From Candidatus Methanoxibalbensis ujae (GTDB lineage Archaea; Halobacteriota; Syntropharchaeia; Alkanophagales; Methanospirareceae), in contig JAOQIN010000003.1 in NCBI GenBank assembly GCA_026134085.1, forward strand, positions 31,335-95,334: DNA of 64,000 nt. Direction: 5' to 3'. Made by a program: the position numbers and the translations under genes. The notes beneath the pieces were generated by a model. It saw only the letters and a program-made list of their open reading frames with translations. It ran no database searches and was not told the origin of the DNA. Positions within the stretch are counted from its first letter, which is position 1, and every line of letters begins with the position of its first letter. Of the stretch, positions 1 through 8,466 are shown piece by piece.

Positions 1-71
1 GCAGATAAAAGAAGTCCCGACTTGTCGGGATTTGGAGAAATCTTTGATTTCCCTTTTATCCGCTGTTATAT
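1..71 (-). repeat. attC-like site A (cut by window edge)
   Basis: The right outer box is GTTATAT at 65-71. The inner stem pairs gcagataaaag at 1-11 with cttttatccgc at 53-63. An internal hairpin (TCCCGAC/GTCGGGA) sits at about 15-30 and a second (GAAATC/GATTTC) follows. The left box lies beyond the window. The box GTTATAT equals the box that opens the same cassette at site B. The inner stem is nearly identical to that of site D. Confidence 0.7.
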
Positions 72-127
72 GACCCGAGGGGCAAGGTTGCTTCGCAACC
101 AAAGAGTGCAAAGCCCGCCAAGATTCT

Positions 128-1594
128 TTACTCATATTTATCCCTCAATTTACTCTTACTCATTTGATCAGGCTTTCTGAAGTTCGCAGTGTAATTCTTT
201 TTCCTGCCGCAGCTCTCAATGAATTCAAAGCCCTGCTTTTCAGCCAACAAACGGACAACCGGCAAAGGTAAAAAGTCAGGGTCTCCCGGCTGTTCTGTGA
301 TGGATAATAAACCGGAGGGTTTTAAGACTCTGTATATAGCACCCAAACACCTTTCCTTATCTGAAACTTCACCTAAAACTGCAACGAGAAAGACAACATC
401 AAATTCATTCTCATCAAACGGAAGATCAACAGCATCTCCCTGAGTAAATCCAACATTATGCAGACCCGCCGACTGAATCTTACGACGTGCTTTTTCAAGC
501 ATCTCTTTTTGCAAGTCAAACAATTCCAGATGTCCCTGCGGTATGCGCCGTGCAACTTCAACACTGAAGTAGCCGGGACCAGGACCTATCTCAAGCACAT
601 TGAAATCCTCTTTGAGATGAAGCCTATCAGCCAGCTTCTGGGGAGAAAGAATAAGTCTCCGCAAAGGAAAATCCAACCAGAAGGATATTTGAGAGGGATA
701 AGTCCCCTTGCCGAAAAAACGCCTTAGGATCCCCTTCTCCGCTGATCTCATTTGGCAGCCTCTTATACGGGTCAAAGTTTTCGGTCCAAAAATGAGCGTT
801 ATTACCACTGATAAAATAATAATCAAAATCAGACTGTATAGCCTGCCCTGCTCTGTCAATGGAATGAGATTTCCACTGAAATTGCACATGAAGTGAAAAA
901 GTATAGCGGAGAGAGTGCTGCGGTTGGTGTTGTTGTAAATCCAGGTGAATAGAATTGAAAGAAAGATTGGGCTGAAAATAAACGTCCAGAAATCCAATGT
1001 GCCAAATTTTAACACATCGTGCTGCCACTGTCCTTTCATGAAGAAAAGGGGAAGATGCCACAATGCCCATACCACGCCCAAGAGAAGGCTTGAGAAAAGG
1101 GCATTATACCTTGCCTGCAAGCCATCCAGAGCATAACCACGCCAGCCCAGCTCTTCTGGTAATGGTCCATAGAGCAGGATAAAAACGGCAAAAGGAAGAA
1201 TTCTCCATGGTTCAAACAGCAGATTTCTGGCTGTTTCAAACTCAGGCCACGGTGAGCCTGCAAGAACGCTTAACAGAAGGGCAAGAGTGTTCAGCACAGG
1301 AAATGTGAGCCAGATGACCAGATGCCATCTTTTACCAATCCGCCTGATGTCAAATACACGCTGCCAGTAATCTCTCCATTCTTCTTTATCGTGGGTGCGA
1401 GAGATTAAGATGATTTCCGCAATTGCAGGGCCGAACAACCCAAGGGCACCGAGAACTATTGCTGGGAATGTAAAGACATTCCAGCCCAGCAATATAACCC
1501 ATATCCAGAAGAACCATGAAATGCCAAGGGCCAGAGTAAAAAACCGCCATGGATTTGCAGCTTTTGAGTTTTTTGTGCTCATTATTTTATCCAT
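128..1594 (-). CDS. CPBP-family intramembrane protease fused to a class I SAM methyltransferase
   Basis: This 488-residue protein has two parts. Residues 1-275 are a multi-pass membrane domain with the CPBP/Abi signature: EELGWRG (glutamates and arginine of motif 1, about residues 147-153), WALWH (motif 2 histidine) and HFMCN (motif 3). CPBP proteins are metal-dependent intramembrane proteases or presumed proteases. Residues 300-480 are a soluble methyltransferase with the SAM-binding motif EIGPGPGYFS and the acidic motif ELFD. The fusion is a single open frame, so either a membrane-tethered methyltransferase or a recent join is possible. A Shine-Dalgarno (AGGAGAGGAG) precedes the ATG. It is the distal gene of cassette 1, 25 nt after the GxGD-protease candidate. 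Substrates are unknown. Confidence 0.8.
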   Translation of the reverse strand: MDKIMSTKNSKAANPWRFFTLALGISWFFWIWVILLGWNVFTFPAIVLGALGLFGPAIAEIILISRTHDKEEWRDYWQRVFDIRRIGKRWHLVIWLTFPVLNTLALLLSVLAGSPWPEFETARNLLFEPWRILPFAVFILLYGPLPEELGWRGYALDGLQARYNALFSSLLLGVVWALWHLPLFFMKGQWQHDVLKFGTLDFWTFIFSPIFLSILFTWIYNNTNRSTLSAILFHFMCNFSGNLIPLTEQGRLYSLILIIILSVVITLIFGPKTLTRIRGCQMRSAEKGILRRFFGKGTYPSQISFWLDFPLRRLILSPQKLADRLHLKEDFNVLEIGPGPGYFSVEVARRIPQGHLELFDLQKEMLEKARRKIQSAGLHNVGFTQGDAVDLPFDENEFDVVFLVAVLGEVSDKERCLGAIYRVLKPSGLLSITEQPGDPDFLPLPVVRLLAEKQGFEFIESCGRKKNYTANFRKPDQMSKSKLRDKYE

Positions 1595-1619
1595 GCTTTT
1601 TACTCCTCTCCTGTTGATC

Positions 1620-2309
1620 TCATAAACTATACCTTAAAACGATTGTAACAAAAATCAAAACAGGGGACGAAGTTGCTGGAATTCCACGGTACCACGGTTT
1701 GTTCTTAAAAGATAGCATACCAATAATGTTCGGAATCTGCCCAACAATGATAGCACTGATAGCCATCCAAATAGCATGTATTCCCCAAATTTTTAGAGTA
1801 GCCCCCACAATAAGGGCAAAAACAAACATATCTCCAATGCCAGTTATTTGATATAATCCTGAGAAACCTGGAATGGGCATGCAAATCGATAGCCTTTTTG
1901 CAATTGTTTTATTCTCAATTAGTTTTCGGTTAGGAGTCCCCTTCCCAAACCGTGTAAAACTGATGAAATCTATTATAGCGATGGGTATCAGAAAACTTAT
2001 TAACTTCTCCTGGCTTGAAAGCCAATAAGCAGCCAATATTCCTAATAAAATTCCACCAAGCATATATGATACATTGTGTAGATATAAAACATTATCTCGA
2101 AAAGGTTGCCGCCATGTCCAAATGGCCAAGACTATCACTATTGCGAGAGCAATTATAATTGATAGGATAGATAAATGCGAAATCAAAAATGCAAGCAGGA
2201 TGTTGGTTAAGCTCAACATGATTATATAAAAAATTATCCGGAAATAAGCAAATTTATTTCTATTTTTCTCTTTTGTAGTGAGATTTTTATTCTTCATTTT
2301 CTTCACCAT
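1620..2309 (-). CDS. Multi-pass membrane protein, candidate presenilin/SPP-like GxGD aspartyl protease
   Basis: The 229-residue protein has about seven hydrophobic segments after a lysine-rich N-terminus. Three spaced motifs resemble the presenilin/signal-peptide-peptidase family: an aspartate in IAIIDFISF (like YDxI), GIGDMFVF (the GxGD motif) and IPATSSP near the C-terminus (like the PAL motif). In that family the two aspartates cut substrates within the membrane. The family call is inferred from these motifs only; PAT instead of PAL is a deviation. It is the first gene of cassette 1 and lies 25 nt upstream of the CPBP-methyltransferase fusion, so two putative intramembrane proteases may be co-transcribed. 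If the motifs are chance, it is simply an unknown membrane protein. Confidence 0.5.
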   Translation of the reverse strand: MVKKMKNKNLTTKEKNRNKFAYFRIIFYIIMLSLTNILLAFLISHLSILSIIIALAIVIVLAIWTWRQPFRDNVLYLHNVSYMLGGILLGILAAYWLSSQEKLISFLIPIAIIDFISFTRFGKGTPNRKLIENKTIAKRLSICMPIPGFSGLYQITGIGDMFVFALIVGATLKIWGIHAIWMAISAIIVGQIPNIIGMLSFKNKPWYRGIPATSSPVLIFVTIVLRYSL

Positions 2310-2366
2310 TTGTTAATTTCATGATGTTATATATTTTTTCTGTTTAAAAATGGGGTTCGGAATTTA

Positions 2367-2436
2367 ATATAACAATTTGCAGGTATGCGAAGTGCCGCAG
2401 GCATTTGAGTGGGCAAAGCGAACCCGCCTGTTATAC
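2367..2436 (-). repeat. attC-like site B
   Basis: The outer boxes are ATATAAC (2367-2373) and GTTATAC (2430-2436). The inner arms GCAGGTATGCG and GCGAACCCGCC pair imperfectly. The characteristic GAAGT-hairpin (TGCC/GGCA)-TTTG element lies inside. The left box read on the minus strand, GTTATAT, is identical to the right box of site A, which closes the same cassette. Confidence 0.7.
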
Positions 2437-2508
2437 GATCCGAACGAAGTGAGGACGAGGAGCGAAGCGACGAAGCGTTCCGCCCAAAGCTCCATGAAAT
2501 CTTATGTT

Positions 2509-3291
2509 CTACCATATTAAAATCTCCCCATATGTTATTTTTGTCCCCTTTTCAGCAGTTTTTGTTTTTTTAAGTATTATTTTGCGTATATGTCTTAAAT
2601 ATTCTTCTCTGAATATCACAAATCCATTATCAAATTTAATGAAATTTTTATTGAACACATCTAACGCATTTTTGCATTTTACCTTGGTAGTTTCTCTTAC
2701 GCGAGGATTCAAAATTTTACTTTTTAATTCATTTACATCAATAACTAGGTATGGAACTTCCACAACAATATCGGCATGAGTTTGTTGCCTTTTCGTAAAT
2801 CTACGATTCGAGGCTTCTCGCCTATAAGACACTTTTTTAACCTGAATAGCGATTTTTATTTTGTTTAATTCCACAATCGCGTCTATTCCCATCATGTCCA
2901 ATTCTGCGGACGAGATTAATTTTTCTTTAAAAAGAGCATTCCATAGGTATTGAAAATGAAACTGGGTAAGAATTGACATCCATATACGATACAACCTTGC
3001 TTTAAATCCCTCTTCAACAAATTGCAAAGAGCATCCATAAAAATACTTTTTTATAAAGTCATAGATATAAGGGTTGAGTTTTTCTCTCCAATAGATCTTA
3101 AAAATTTCATCATAATCCTTAAAATCAGTAGAATCCCAATAATATTTATAGTATATTTCAAGAGGTAACAATTCTCGTGGCAAATCCCGCTCAACAGTTT
3201 TTATTTGTCTCAGATGTGCATATTTTTGTACCTCTATGTTTTTGAGAAAATCTACGAGTTTCTTTAAGTCTACTTTCCAGTTTCTTACCAT
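2509..3291 (-). CDS. TaqI-like type II restriction endonuclease
   Basis: The 260-residue protein contains a PD-(D/E)xK-like core at about residues 128-152, DMMGIDAIVEL followed by IAIQVKKVSYRREA. This block resembles the catalytic block of the TaqI endonuclease family, in which Asp and the Q-x-K residues bind the metal. It starts inside the last codons of the methyltransferase gene (7-nt overlap), so the two form an R-M operon within one cassette. By analogy with TaqI it would cut a short palindrome containing TCGA, but specificity cannot be read from the sequence. Length is close to TaqI (about 263 residues). It is intact, unlike several other cassette genes. Confidence 0.75.
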   Translation of the reverse strand: MVRNWKVDLKKLVDFLKNIEVQKYAHLRQIKTVERDLPRELLPLEIYYKYYWDSTDFKDYDEIFKIYWREKLNPYIYDFIKKYFYGCSLQFVEEGFKARLYRIWMSILTQFHFQYLWNALFKEKLISSAELDMMGIDAIVELNKIKIAIQVKKVSYRREASNRRFTKRQQTHADIVVEVPYLVIDVNELKSKILNPRVRETTKVKCKNALDVFNKNFIKFDNGFVIFREEYLRHIRKIILKKTKTAEKGTKITYGEILIW

Positions 3292-4643
3292 AATAACACC
3301 TCTTTTAATTTTTTAAGTTCTTTTTTTGCAGGCAAAGGAAGCAATTTTAATTGTGTTATATTGAAATGATAAGTTATATCCCTAAACACATCCTTTACAT
3401 ATTTTTTTATTATTTTTGAATTCAAAAATTCAACTACTTCTTCATCAGTGAGATCAAATTGCATATTTGTCAAAGTATGCTTTCTCAATAAATGATAAAC
3501 ATCACCCATCCACGGATACGCCCTGTAATCATATGCAGCACCTACTTGTCCATCTCCCCTGAAACCCAAGCCAACGACTATGTGCGGTTTGTCAAAAAAC
3601 TTTCTTAACTTTGTTTTTTTATTTCTATCTATCCAATATCCAGTCACAGCTTTATAAATCACTTCACCTATTTTCAAGTTCCTCCCATTGAGAACTGGAA
3701 GTAAGTTGTCCTTATTTATTTCCTTTGCCCTGATGATCTCTGAATTATGTTTTATCTCCGGTGTTCTTGGCGATATCTTTATTGTGTATATATCGCCAAC
3801 TCTATAACTGCAAATTTCATCAACCTTCCTGCTAAATTCTGTGGAGAATGACACAACTTCTCCTTTCCAACTGTCATTTCTTGTAATCAGTTTTGGGCTG
3901 CCATTGTTATAATCAAACAACCTCAGCTTACCCCTTTCTGATCTTGTTTTTACAAATTTTAAAACGACAGTAGTCACGTCTGCCTCTGGTTTAAAAACCT
4001 CACCACCCATATATACAAGTTCAATTTCACCTCTTGAAGCGAGAAAACTACGAAGTTTTTTGAACTCATCGAGAATCATGAATGTTGCAGGAACAATAAA
4101 TATAAGTTGGCCATTTTCTTTTAATAATTTTACAGACTTTTCTATGAATGCTCCATAGACATTGTATTTTCCATACCAGGTTTCATATATTTCTTTATAT
4201 TTTCTTTTTGTCTCATTATCTACACGAATGGTATAATGCTCTGATAAGCTTGGAATACCATAGGGTGGATTTCCTATGATTATGTCAAATTTTTCGTCTG
4301 TCTCCCATAGTAAATAATCACTGTGAATGATTTTTATATCCTGTGCGAGGTTGCTCTCATTTATATAATCAATCACCTCTTTATTAATTTCTACACCTAT
4401 TTTTGGGGAGGAATTTTCAAAAATATGCCTCTTAATTCTTTTGATCCCAGACAAAAACTGACAGATTCCGCATGCTGGTTCAAGGATCTTAGCAGTTTGA
4501 GGCAACTCATTTTCATTTATTAGATTTACCATAAAATCAACTATCCACTGAGGCGTGAAAAAAATACCCCAATCTCTCTTTATATGTTTGATTTTGTTGT
4601 TTACTACATTTGCATGAGCCTCAACCTTTGTACTATCCATCAT
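3285..4643 (-). CDS. TaqI-like N6-adenine DNA methyltransferase
   Basis: The 452-residue protein has N6-adenine methyltransferase motifs in gamma-class order: FFTPQWIVDFMV (motif X), ILEPACGICQFL (motif I, SAM binding), and IIGNPPYGIPS (motif IV, catalytic NPPY). The C-terminal half contains the TaqI-type target-recognition region, ending near ITYHFNITQLKLLPLP. It would protect host DNA from the endonuclease encoded immediately downstream. The start is ATG at 4643, preceded by AAGGAAGATC. It is the first gene of cassette 2. R-M systems are known integron cargo and can stabilise arrays by addiction; that role here is inference. Confidence 0.85.
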   Translation of the reverse strand: MMDSTKVEAHANVVNNKIKHIKRDWGIFFTPQWIVDFMVNLINENELPQTAKILEPACGICQFLSGIKRIKRHIFENSSPKIGVEINKEVIDYINESNLAQDIKIIHSDYLLWETDEKFDIIIGNPPYGIPSLSEHYTIRVDNETKRKYKEIYETWYGKYNVYGAFIEKSVKLLKENGQLIFIVPATFMILDEFKKLRSFLASRGEIELVYMGGEVFKPEADVTTVVLKFVKTRSERGKLRLFDYNNGSPKLITRNDSWKGEVVSFSTEFSRKVDEICSYRVGDIYTIKISPRTPEIKHNSEIIRAKEINKDNLLPVLNGRNLKIGEVIYKAVTGYWIDRNKKTKLRKFFDKPHIVVGLGFRGDGQVGAAYDYRAYPWMGDVYHLLRKHTLTNMQFDLTDEEVVEFLNSKIIKKYVKDVFRDITYHFNITQLKLLPLPAKKELKKLKEVLLW

Positions 4644-4713
4644 GATCTTCCTTTATGTAGTATGCTTTTAAAATACTTTTAAATTTTTTATCAGAGTTTC
4701 AGGGCGAAATGTC

Positions 4714-4789
4714 ATATAACCCCGCATATACAACGTTGCGACGAAGTGTGAAGGCAAGGAGTAGCCTTGGCGTCTGTGCTGTGCCATCT
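4714..4789 (-). repeat. attC-like site C (right box decayed)
   Basis: The left box is ATATAAC (4714-4720). The inner sequence gcatatacaacgttgcgacgaagtgt closely matches site J (14178-14249). The expected right box reads GCCATCT where J has GTTATCT, so the GTT is lost. The left box read on the minus strand (GTTATAT) matches the right box of site B (GTTATAC) at 6 of 7 positions. A 7-bp CTGTGCC duplication lies just beyond it. Confidence 0.55.
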
Positions 4790-4848
4790 GATGTGCTGTG
4801 CCGTTCTCTGTCATAGCTGAGCAAAAACTCGAGCGAGAAAAACCGCCC

Positions 4849-5124
4849 CTATCTCTGCTGATTGATTGTCATGCAGTTGCTCCACTCGCTCGCTGAAATA
4901 AAATATTGAAATAAAATAGCTAACATAGCAGTCGCAACAGGAAATGTGAGACACCACAATGCGAGAGATACCATCGTAGCTGCCATTATTCCCAATCCAC
5001 CTGAGATAACACCTGCAATACCTGCCGCAACATTTATAAATAAAAAGTCGTTGTAACTGGAAAAGGTGATGGAAAGTGAAGAAAAGGGATCTATATTTGG
5101 TGGTATTTGTCTGTAGTCTTGCAT
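4849..5124 (-). CDS. Small membrane protein of unknown function
   Basis: The 91-residue ORF has two hydrophobic segments (about residues 28-50 and 55-75), the first rich in glycine (AAGIAGVISGGLGIM). Its stop codon lies 60 nt before attC-like site C, the usual spacing in this array, and it has the array orientation. Its N-terminal 49 nt overlap an opposite-strand ORF (5076-5450), so one of the two could be spurious. No ribosome-binding site is convincing. Function unknown. Confidence 0.4.
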   Translation of the reverse strand: MQDYRQIPPNIDPFSSLSITFSSYNDFLFINVAAGIAGVISGGLGIMAATMVSLALWCLTFPVATAMLAILFQYFISASEWSNCMTINQQR

Positions 5125-5450
5125 CTAACCTACTCGTTCAGCTCACTCCCTCAGTAAACTGGCCCCCAATTTTTTATGTATTCATCATAACACTTTTCAC
5201 AACACTCCTCTCCCTTTATCTGCTCATTCTCAATGGCATATTCATGAAACTCTCCAAAGCCGGACTGTTCCTTTTTCTTCTGATATTCCCCCTCATAATG
5301 TTCTTTACGTTTTGGTTCGGTCTGTGGGGTTATTGTGATTTGCTGAATCTGAGCAAAACAGGTGATTGCGTACTTGTAGCTCTGATAGTCCTTCCTGTCA
5401 CAATTGCTGTCGCTGTGGTTGGTCCGATCCTTACGATTTTAAGGAAGTAA
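5076..5450 (+). CDS. Four-TM membrane protein of unknown function (opposite strand in cassette)
   Basis: The 124-residue ORF has four well-spaced hydrophobic helices (about residues 7-25, 30-52, 62-85 and 98-120) and a GTG start with a plausible ribosome-binding site (ggtgatgga). Its composition is typical of a real membrane protein. It is on the plus strand, against the array direction, and overlaps the start of 4849-5124. Divergent genes do occur in cassettes. No family recognised. Confidence 0.45.
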   Translation: MKKRDLYLVVFVCSLASNLLVQLTPSVNWPPIFYVFIITLFTTLLSLYLLILNGIFMKLSKAGLFLFLLIFPLIMFFTFWFGLWGYCDLLNLSKTGDCVLVALIVLPVTIAVAVVGPILTILRK

Positions 5451-5552
5451 TGAGATGCTAAGAGCATGATATTTTCGCCCATAAATTAAGAGGTATTTTG
5501 TAATTTTTTCTGTTGGCCTCTCAGATAAGAAATCTGATATCATAAATAACCC

Positions 5553-6278
5553 CTATGTATATCTACTTGTTTCATTTGTTACCTCATCCATTTTATCCAG
5601 ATCATTCTGTTGAAATTGTTTCATAAACTGTTCCATCGGGAAGGGCTTTCCATGCCCCGGAGTTTTTATTCTCAACTTTTTCAGTTTCTTGACACTTTCA
5701 TTTGCTACTGTTAAGTCGTCCATAATAGAGCTGAGAACTGGTTTGTCTTTATTTTCAAGCAGATCTCCGCAAAAAAGATCGCCATCTGCTGTCAGTATTC
5801 CTATTGAACCTTTTGAGTTCCCGGGAATATGAAGAACTTTTGCATTGAATCCGTATTCAGTGAGATCATATCCCTCATCAATACATAAATCCGGTTTGAA
5901 TCGCTCCTTTTTGCCAAATCTGAACAGGATGCGAGCCATCATTCCAAGGAGAACATTGCCTTTTCTCCTGTTCCAGAACATGTCTCCACGTTCGCTCATT
6001 CCCGAATCACCATGATGCATCGCTATCCCTGCACCGAACTTTTCACGGAGATGAGCTGCATTGCCTGTGTGGTCAAAATCTCCATGGGTTAAAACGATAA
6101 GTTTGAGATTGCCGGGTTTACACCCCGCTTTTTCAAGTTCTTTTTCAAGTTCGGCGCGCTTATTTGAACATGCTGTGTCGATCAGGATATAGCCGGTGTC
6201 GGTTTCTATGAGGTAGCAATTTACGGTACCTAACTTATAAGGCAGTGGTAAAGTAATGGTCTTGAGCTTTGTAGACAT
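5553..6278 (-). CDS. Metallo-beta-lactamase-fold hydrolase
   Basis: The 241-residue protein has the MBL metal-binding motif THGDFDHTG (HxDxDH variant, about residues 64-71), a middle region with IPGNSKGS (third metal histidine replaced in the usual HTPGHS position), CGDLL (bridging aspartate) and PGHGKP (last histidine). A glyoxalase II-like or other small-molecule hydrolase role is possible. The IPGNSKGS block lacks the histidine usually seen there, so substrate or metal loading may be altered. A strong Shine-Dalgarno (GGAGGAAGG) precedes ATG at 6278. It is in cassette 3 and follows a small membrane protein gene at a short distance. Confidence 0.8.
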   Translation of the reverse strand: MSTKLKTITLPLPYKLGTVNCYLIETDTGYILIDTACSNKRAELEKELEKAGCKPGNLKLIVLTHGDFDHTGNAAHLREKFGAGIAMHHGDSGMSERGDMFWNRRKGNVLLGMMARILFRFGKKERFKPDLCIDEGYDLTEYGFNAKVLHIPGNSKGSIGILTADGDLFCGDLLENKDKPVLSSIMDDLTVANESVKKLKKLRIKTPGHGKPFPMEQFMKQFQQNDLDKMDEVTNETSRYT

Positions 6279-6317
6279 TTTATCCTTCCTCCTTTTCTTG
6301 CCGACAGGGCGCTATCT

Positions 6318-6698
6318 TCACTCCAGCTCGTGTCCCCTTTCGACTCGGGACTCTGCGAAGCTGCAGAGTCGTCTATCGCACGGCTCGTAAGAAGCTGGAC
6401 ACAGCAAGGACACAGTCCAGCCCACGATTCCTCCAAATGCCAGTAGGCGTATCAGAGCTGGATAGGAGGATTCCCAGATCCACAGCCCCACCATGCCGGG
6501 GAGAAACAACACCCAGACGATTATCTGTGCGATCAAAGGCAAGCCTCGCATCCAGTTCCAGACCAAGTCCAGCCACTCCAAGTTCATGACCAGTGCGACA
6601 ATGAACCCGCCCCACCACATCGCGAAAATCACGACGGCGTAGGTGCTGAGTACTCGTGTAACAACATCGCTCCAGAACGATGGATCCTTCATAATCAC
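6318..6698 (-). CDS. Small three-TM membrane protein, unknown function
   Basis: The 126-residue ORF has hydrophobic helices at about residues 17-37, 53-72 and 83-100, with many tryptophans. The C-terminal 25 residues are hydrophilic (CDRRL...RVERGHELE). It is the first gene of cassette 3 on the minus strand, just inside site D, and lies 40 nt upstream of the MBL hydrolase gene, so the two may be co-transcribed. No family recognised. Confidence 0.5.
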   Translation of the reverse strand: MIMKDPSFWSDVVTRVLSTYAVVIFAMWWGGFIVALVMNLEWLDLVWNWMRGLPLIAQIIVWVLFLPGMVGLWIWESSYPALIRLLAFGGIVGWTVSLLCPASYEPCDRRLCSFAESRVERGHELE

Positions 6699-6737
6699 TC
6701 ATCCCTTCTTCATGGCTATGCCTCTTTATATGCTTTC

Positions 6738-6806
6738 GCTTAACGTTTCGCGGATAAAAGACGAAGGCTTGGAAATCTTTGATTTCACTTTTATCCGCTG
6801 TTGGGC
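6738..6806 (-). repeat. attC-like site D (best consensus)
   Basis: The outer boxes are GCTTAAC (6738-6744) and GTTGGGC (6800-6806); read on the minus strand they are GCCCAAC and GTTAAGC, both perfect fits to RYYYAAC and GTTRRRY. The inner stem is a perfect 11-bp pair, GCGGATAAAAG with CTTTTATCCGC. The spacers are asymmetric: 5 nt on the low-coordinate side and 1 nt on the other, as in sites A and H. An internal GAAATC/GATTTC hairpin is shared with site A. Confidence 0.8.
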
Positions 6807-6840
6807 GTCCCAATGGGCAAAATTTTTCTAAAAAGAAGTT

Positions 6841-7131
6841 TTGAGTTTTCGAGAGCTCGGTTTTATTCTGCTTATGGCTTTATTATCAAACTACATGGAG
6901 TATCTGAGCTATAAGCTTGGCGTTACTTTCTACGATGTTGTCAATCTTTGCTCCGTTGAGATAGTACAAGCATTTGCTTACGTGATCACGTGGTCAGTTT
7001 CAATGATTAAAATCCCGAAAAGATTAGATCAGTCTGAGTTTGAGTGGGTGCTGTGTGATATTGTATTGGATATTGTGTTAGATGTCTTGGAGGGGTCGAA
7101 TGGTTGTACCGGTTCCGCCTCCTGGGTCTAG
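6841..7131 (+). CDS. Possible small protein, opposite strand in cassette (doubtful)
   Basis: The 96-residue ORF begins with TTG and has a short hydrophobic N-terminus followed by acidic, I/V/L-rich sequence. It occupies the otherwise empty 270 bp between site D and the surface-protein gene and overlaps that gene's 3' end by 54 nt. No ribosome-binding site is evident. It could equally be decayed cassette DNA. Confidence 0.2.
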   Translation: MSFRELGFILLMALLSNYMEYLSYKLGVTFYDVVNLCSVEIVQAFAYVITWSVSMIKIPKRLDQSEFEWVLCDIVLDIVLDVLEGSNGCTGSASWV

Positions 7132-7770
7132 GTCGAGGATGATAAGGAGTCCCCTATACCCCTCTTTCTTCACGACTATTTCGTAGACTTCTCCAAGCTT
7201 AAACATGTGACTTAATTCTCCATTGCTATCGGTGTAACCTACGAATGTGCCGTTTATGTAGACTTCAGCTTTCTCGACGGGACGTCCATTGGAGGTAATG
7301 CGCATAACTTTGAACTGCTTATCATCGTACAACCTTTCAAGCTTCATGCTAAAAGACAGATATCCTTTAAGTCTTACGTTGACGAACGTTGCTTGGGGGA
7401 AGAAACCTTCCTTTTCGGCGTAAATTTTGTACCATCCTTCCTCCTCGAAAACATGGGTGATTTCTCCGCTTGAGTTCGTCTCGCCTATGTACATTCCCTT
7501 CGTCGATAAGTTGTGGTCCTTCGCGACGTAAACCTTGGCTCCCTTGACGGGGTTGCCTCTGAAATCTCTGACAATTATCTTGACTCTCTCGCCGATTGTT
7601 GGGTTCTCGGGTATGAGGTCTATCTTCAGCTTGTTAGCTTCTGGCTTCTCTGGCTGCTTTGTCTCCATTACTTCAACTTCAATAATTTTCATGTTTAACG
7701 CTAAAGTGCTAACTATCAGCATGACTATAGCTACGGCTGTAGCTAGGAAGATGGCTCCCCTTCTATGCAT
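7078..7770 (-). CDS. Membrane-anchored protein with two carboxypeptidase-regulatory/Ig-like repeats
   Basis: The 230-residue protein has an N-terminal signal anchor (MHRRGAIFLATAVAIVMLIV) and a charged linker. Two related beta-sandwich modules follow, at about 50-130 and 135-215. Each carries the pattern GxxVxGAKVYV...GETNSSGEI...YKIYAEKEGF, with the second reading VEKAEVYI...GYTDSNGEL...YEIVVKKEGY. Such domains occur in archaeal cell-surface proteins. A good Shine-Dalgarno (GAAGGATACAG) precedes the ATG. It is the last gene of cassette 4; its stop is 272 nt before site D, longer than usual. Likely an extracytoplasmic protein; role unknown. Confidence 0.7.
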   Translation of the reverse strand: MHRRGAIFLATAVAIVMLIVSTLALNMKIIEVEVMETKQPEKPEANKLKIDLIPENPTIGERVKIIVRDFRGNPVKGAKVYVAKDHNLSTKGMYIGETNSSGEITHVFEEEGWYKIYAEKEGFFPQATFVNVRLKGYLSFSMKLERLYDDKQFKVMRITSNGRPVEKAEVYINGTFVGYTDSNGELSHMFKLGEVYEIVVKKEGYRGLLIILDLDPGGGTGTTIRPLQDI

Positions 7771-7797
7771 CTGTATCCTTCGATAAATTTAATGTGT

Positions 7798-8466
7798 TCA
7801 CGTATTTAAATATTTCATTCTTTCATTCTCGCAATATCTTCTGATCAGGCAGTCTTCGCATTTGGGATTCCGCGACCTGCAAATTCGCCTTCCAAATTCT
7901 ATCAGTATTGGGTTTTCGTTCTTTGTTTTGGTGGTATCTCAGATTCGAGTTTCGCTCTCAAACTCTCATAATTGTCTCTTTCACCGGCTATTCCCAATCT
8001 TTTCATTATTCTGAAAATGTGAACATCAATGGGTAGTACCTGTTCTCCCTTAATCGCCATTAAAAAGACATCTGCGGTTTTCGGGCCAATTCCCTTTATT
8101 GAGGTCAGTTTTTTCTTTACCTCGTCATAAGGAAGTTTCAATATTTTTATCTTTCCATCGTATTTTTCAACTAAATCTTCGGCGATATTTTTGATTCTTC
8201 TGGCTCTGATCCTATATAAACCCGCCGGTTTAATAACTTTCTCAATCTCTCTCATTTGCCTTTGCCACATCTTCAATGCCATTAAACCTCTCACTAAATC
8301 TTTCAGTGGCAGTTCTCACATTTTTCCAATACATTCGCTGGGAAAGGATTATACTAACCAATGTTTCGAACGGAGTATATCTTTCCCACCACTCGTTGAT
8401 TTTGTATTTCTTAGGATCTCCTCTATCTTTTGAAGTTTTGTTCCCATACTCATCACTTGGCAGCAC
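7798..8466 (-). pseudogene. nth: Endonuclease III-like gene with multiple frameshifts
   Basis: Pieces of an endonuclease III (HhH-GPD base-excision glycosylase/lyase) lie in three frames. An N-terminal stub (MGTKLQKIEEILRNTK) and the following SIILSQRMYWKN block are in different frames. The catalytic HhH region KGIGPKTADVFLMAIKG with LPIDVHIFR is in a third piece (7902-8294). The Fe-S loop CRSRNPKCEDCLIRRYC (C-x6-C-x2-C-x5-C) is in yet another frame at 7815-7880. At least three frameshifts (near 8415, 8270 and 7925) would have to be repaired to give a full protein of about 215 residues. All key residues survive, so the decay is recent or the frameshifts are sequencing errors. Confidence 0.8.
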
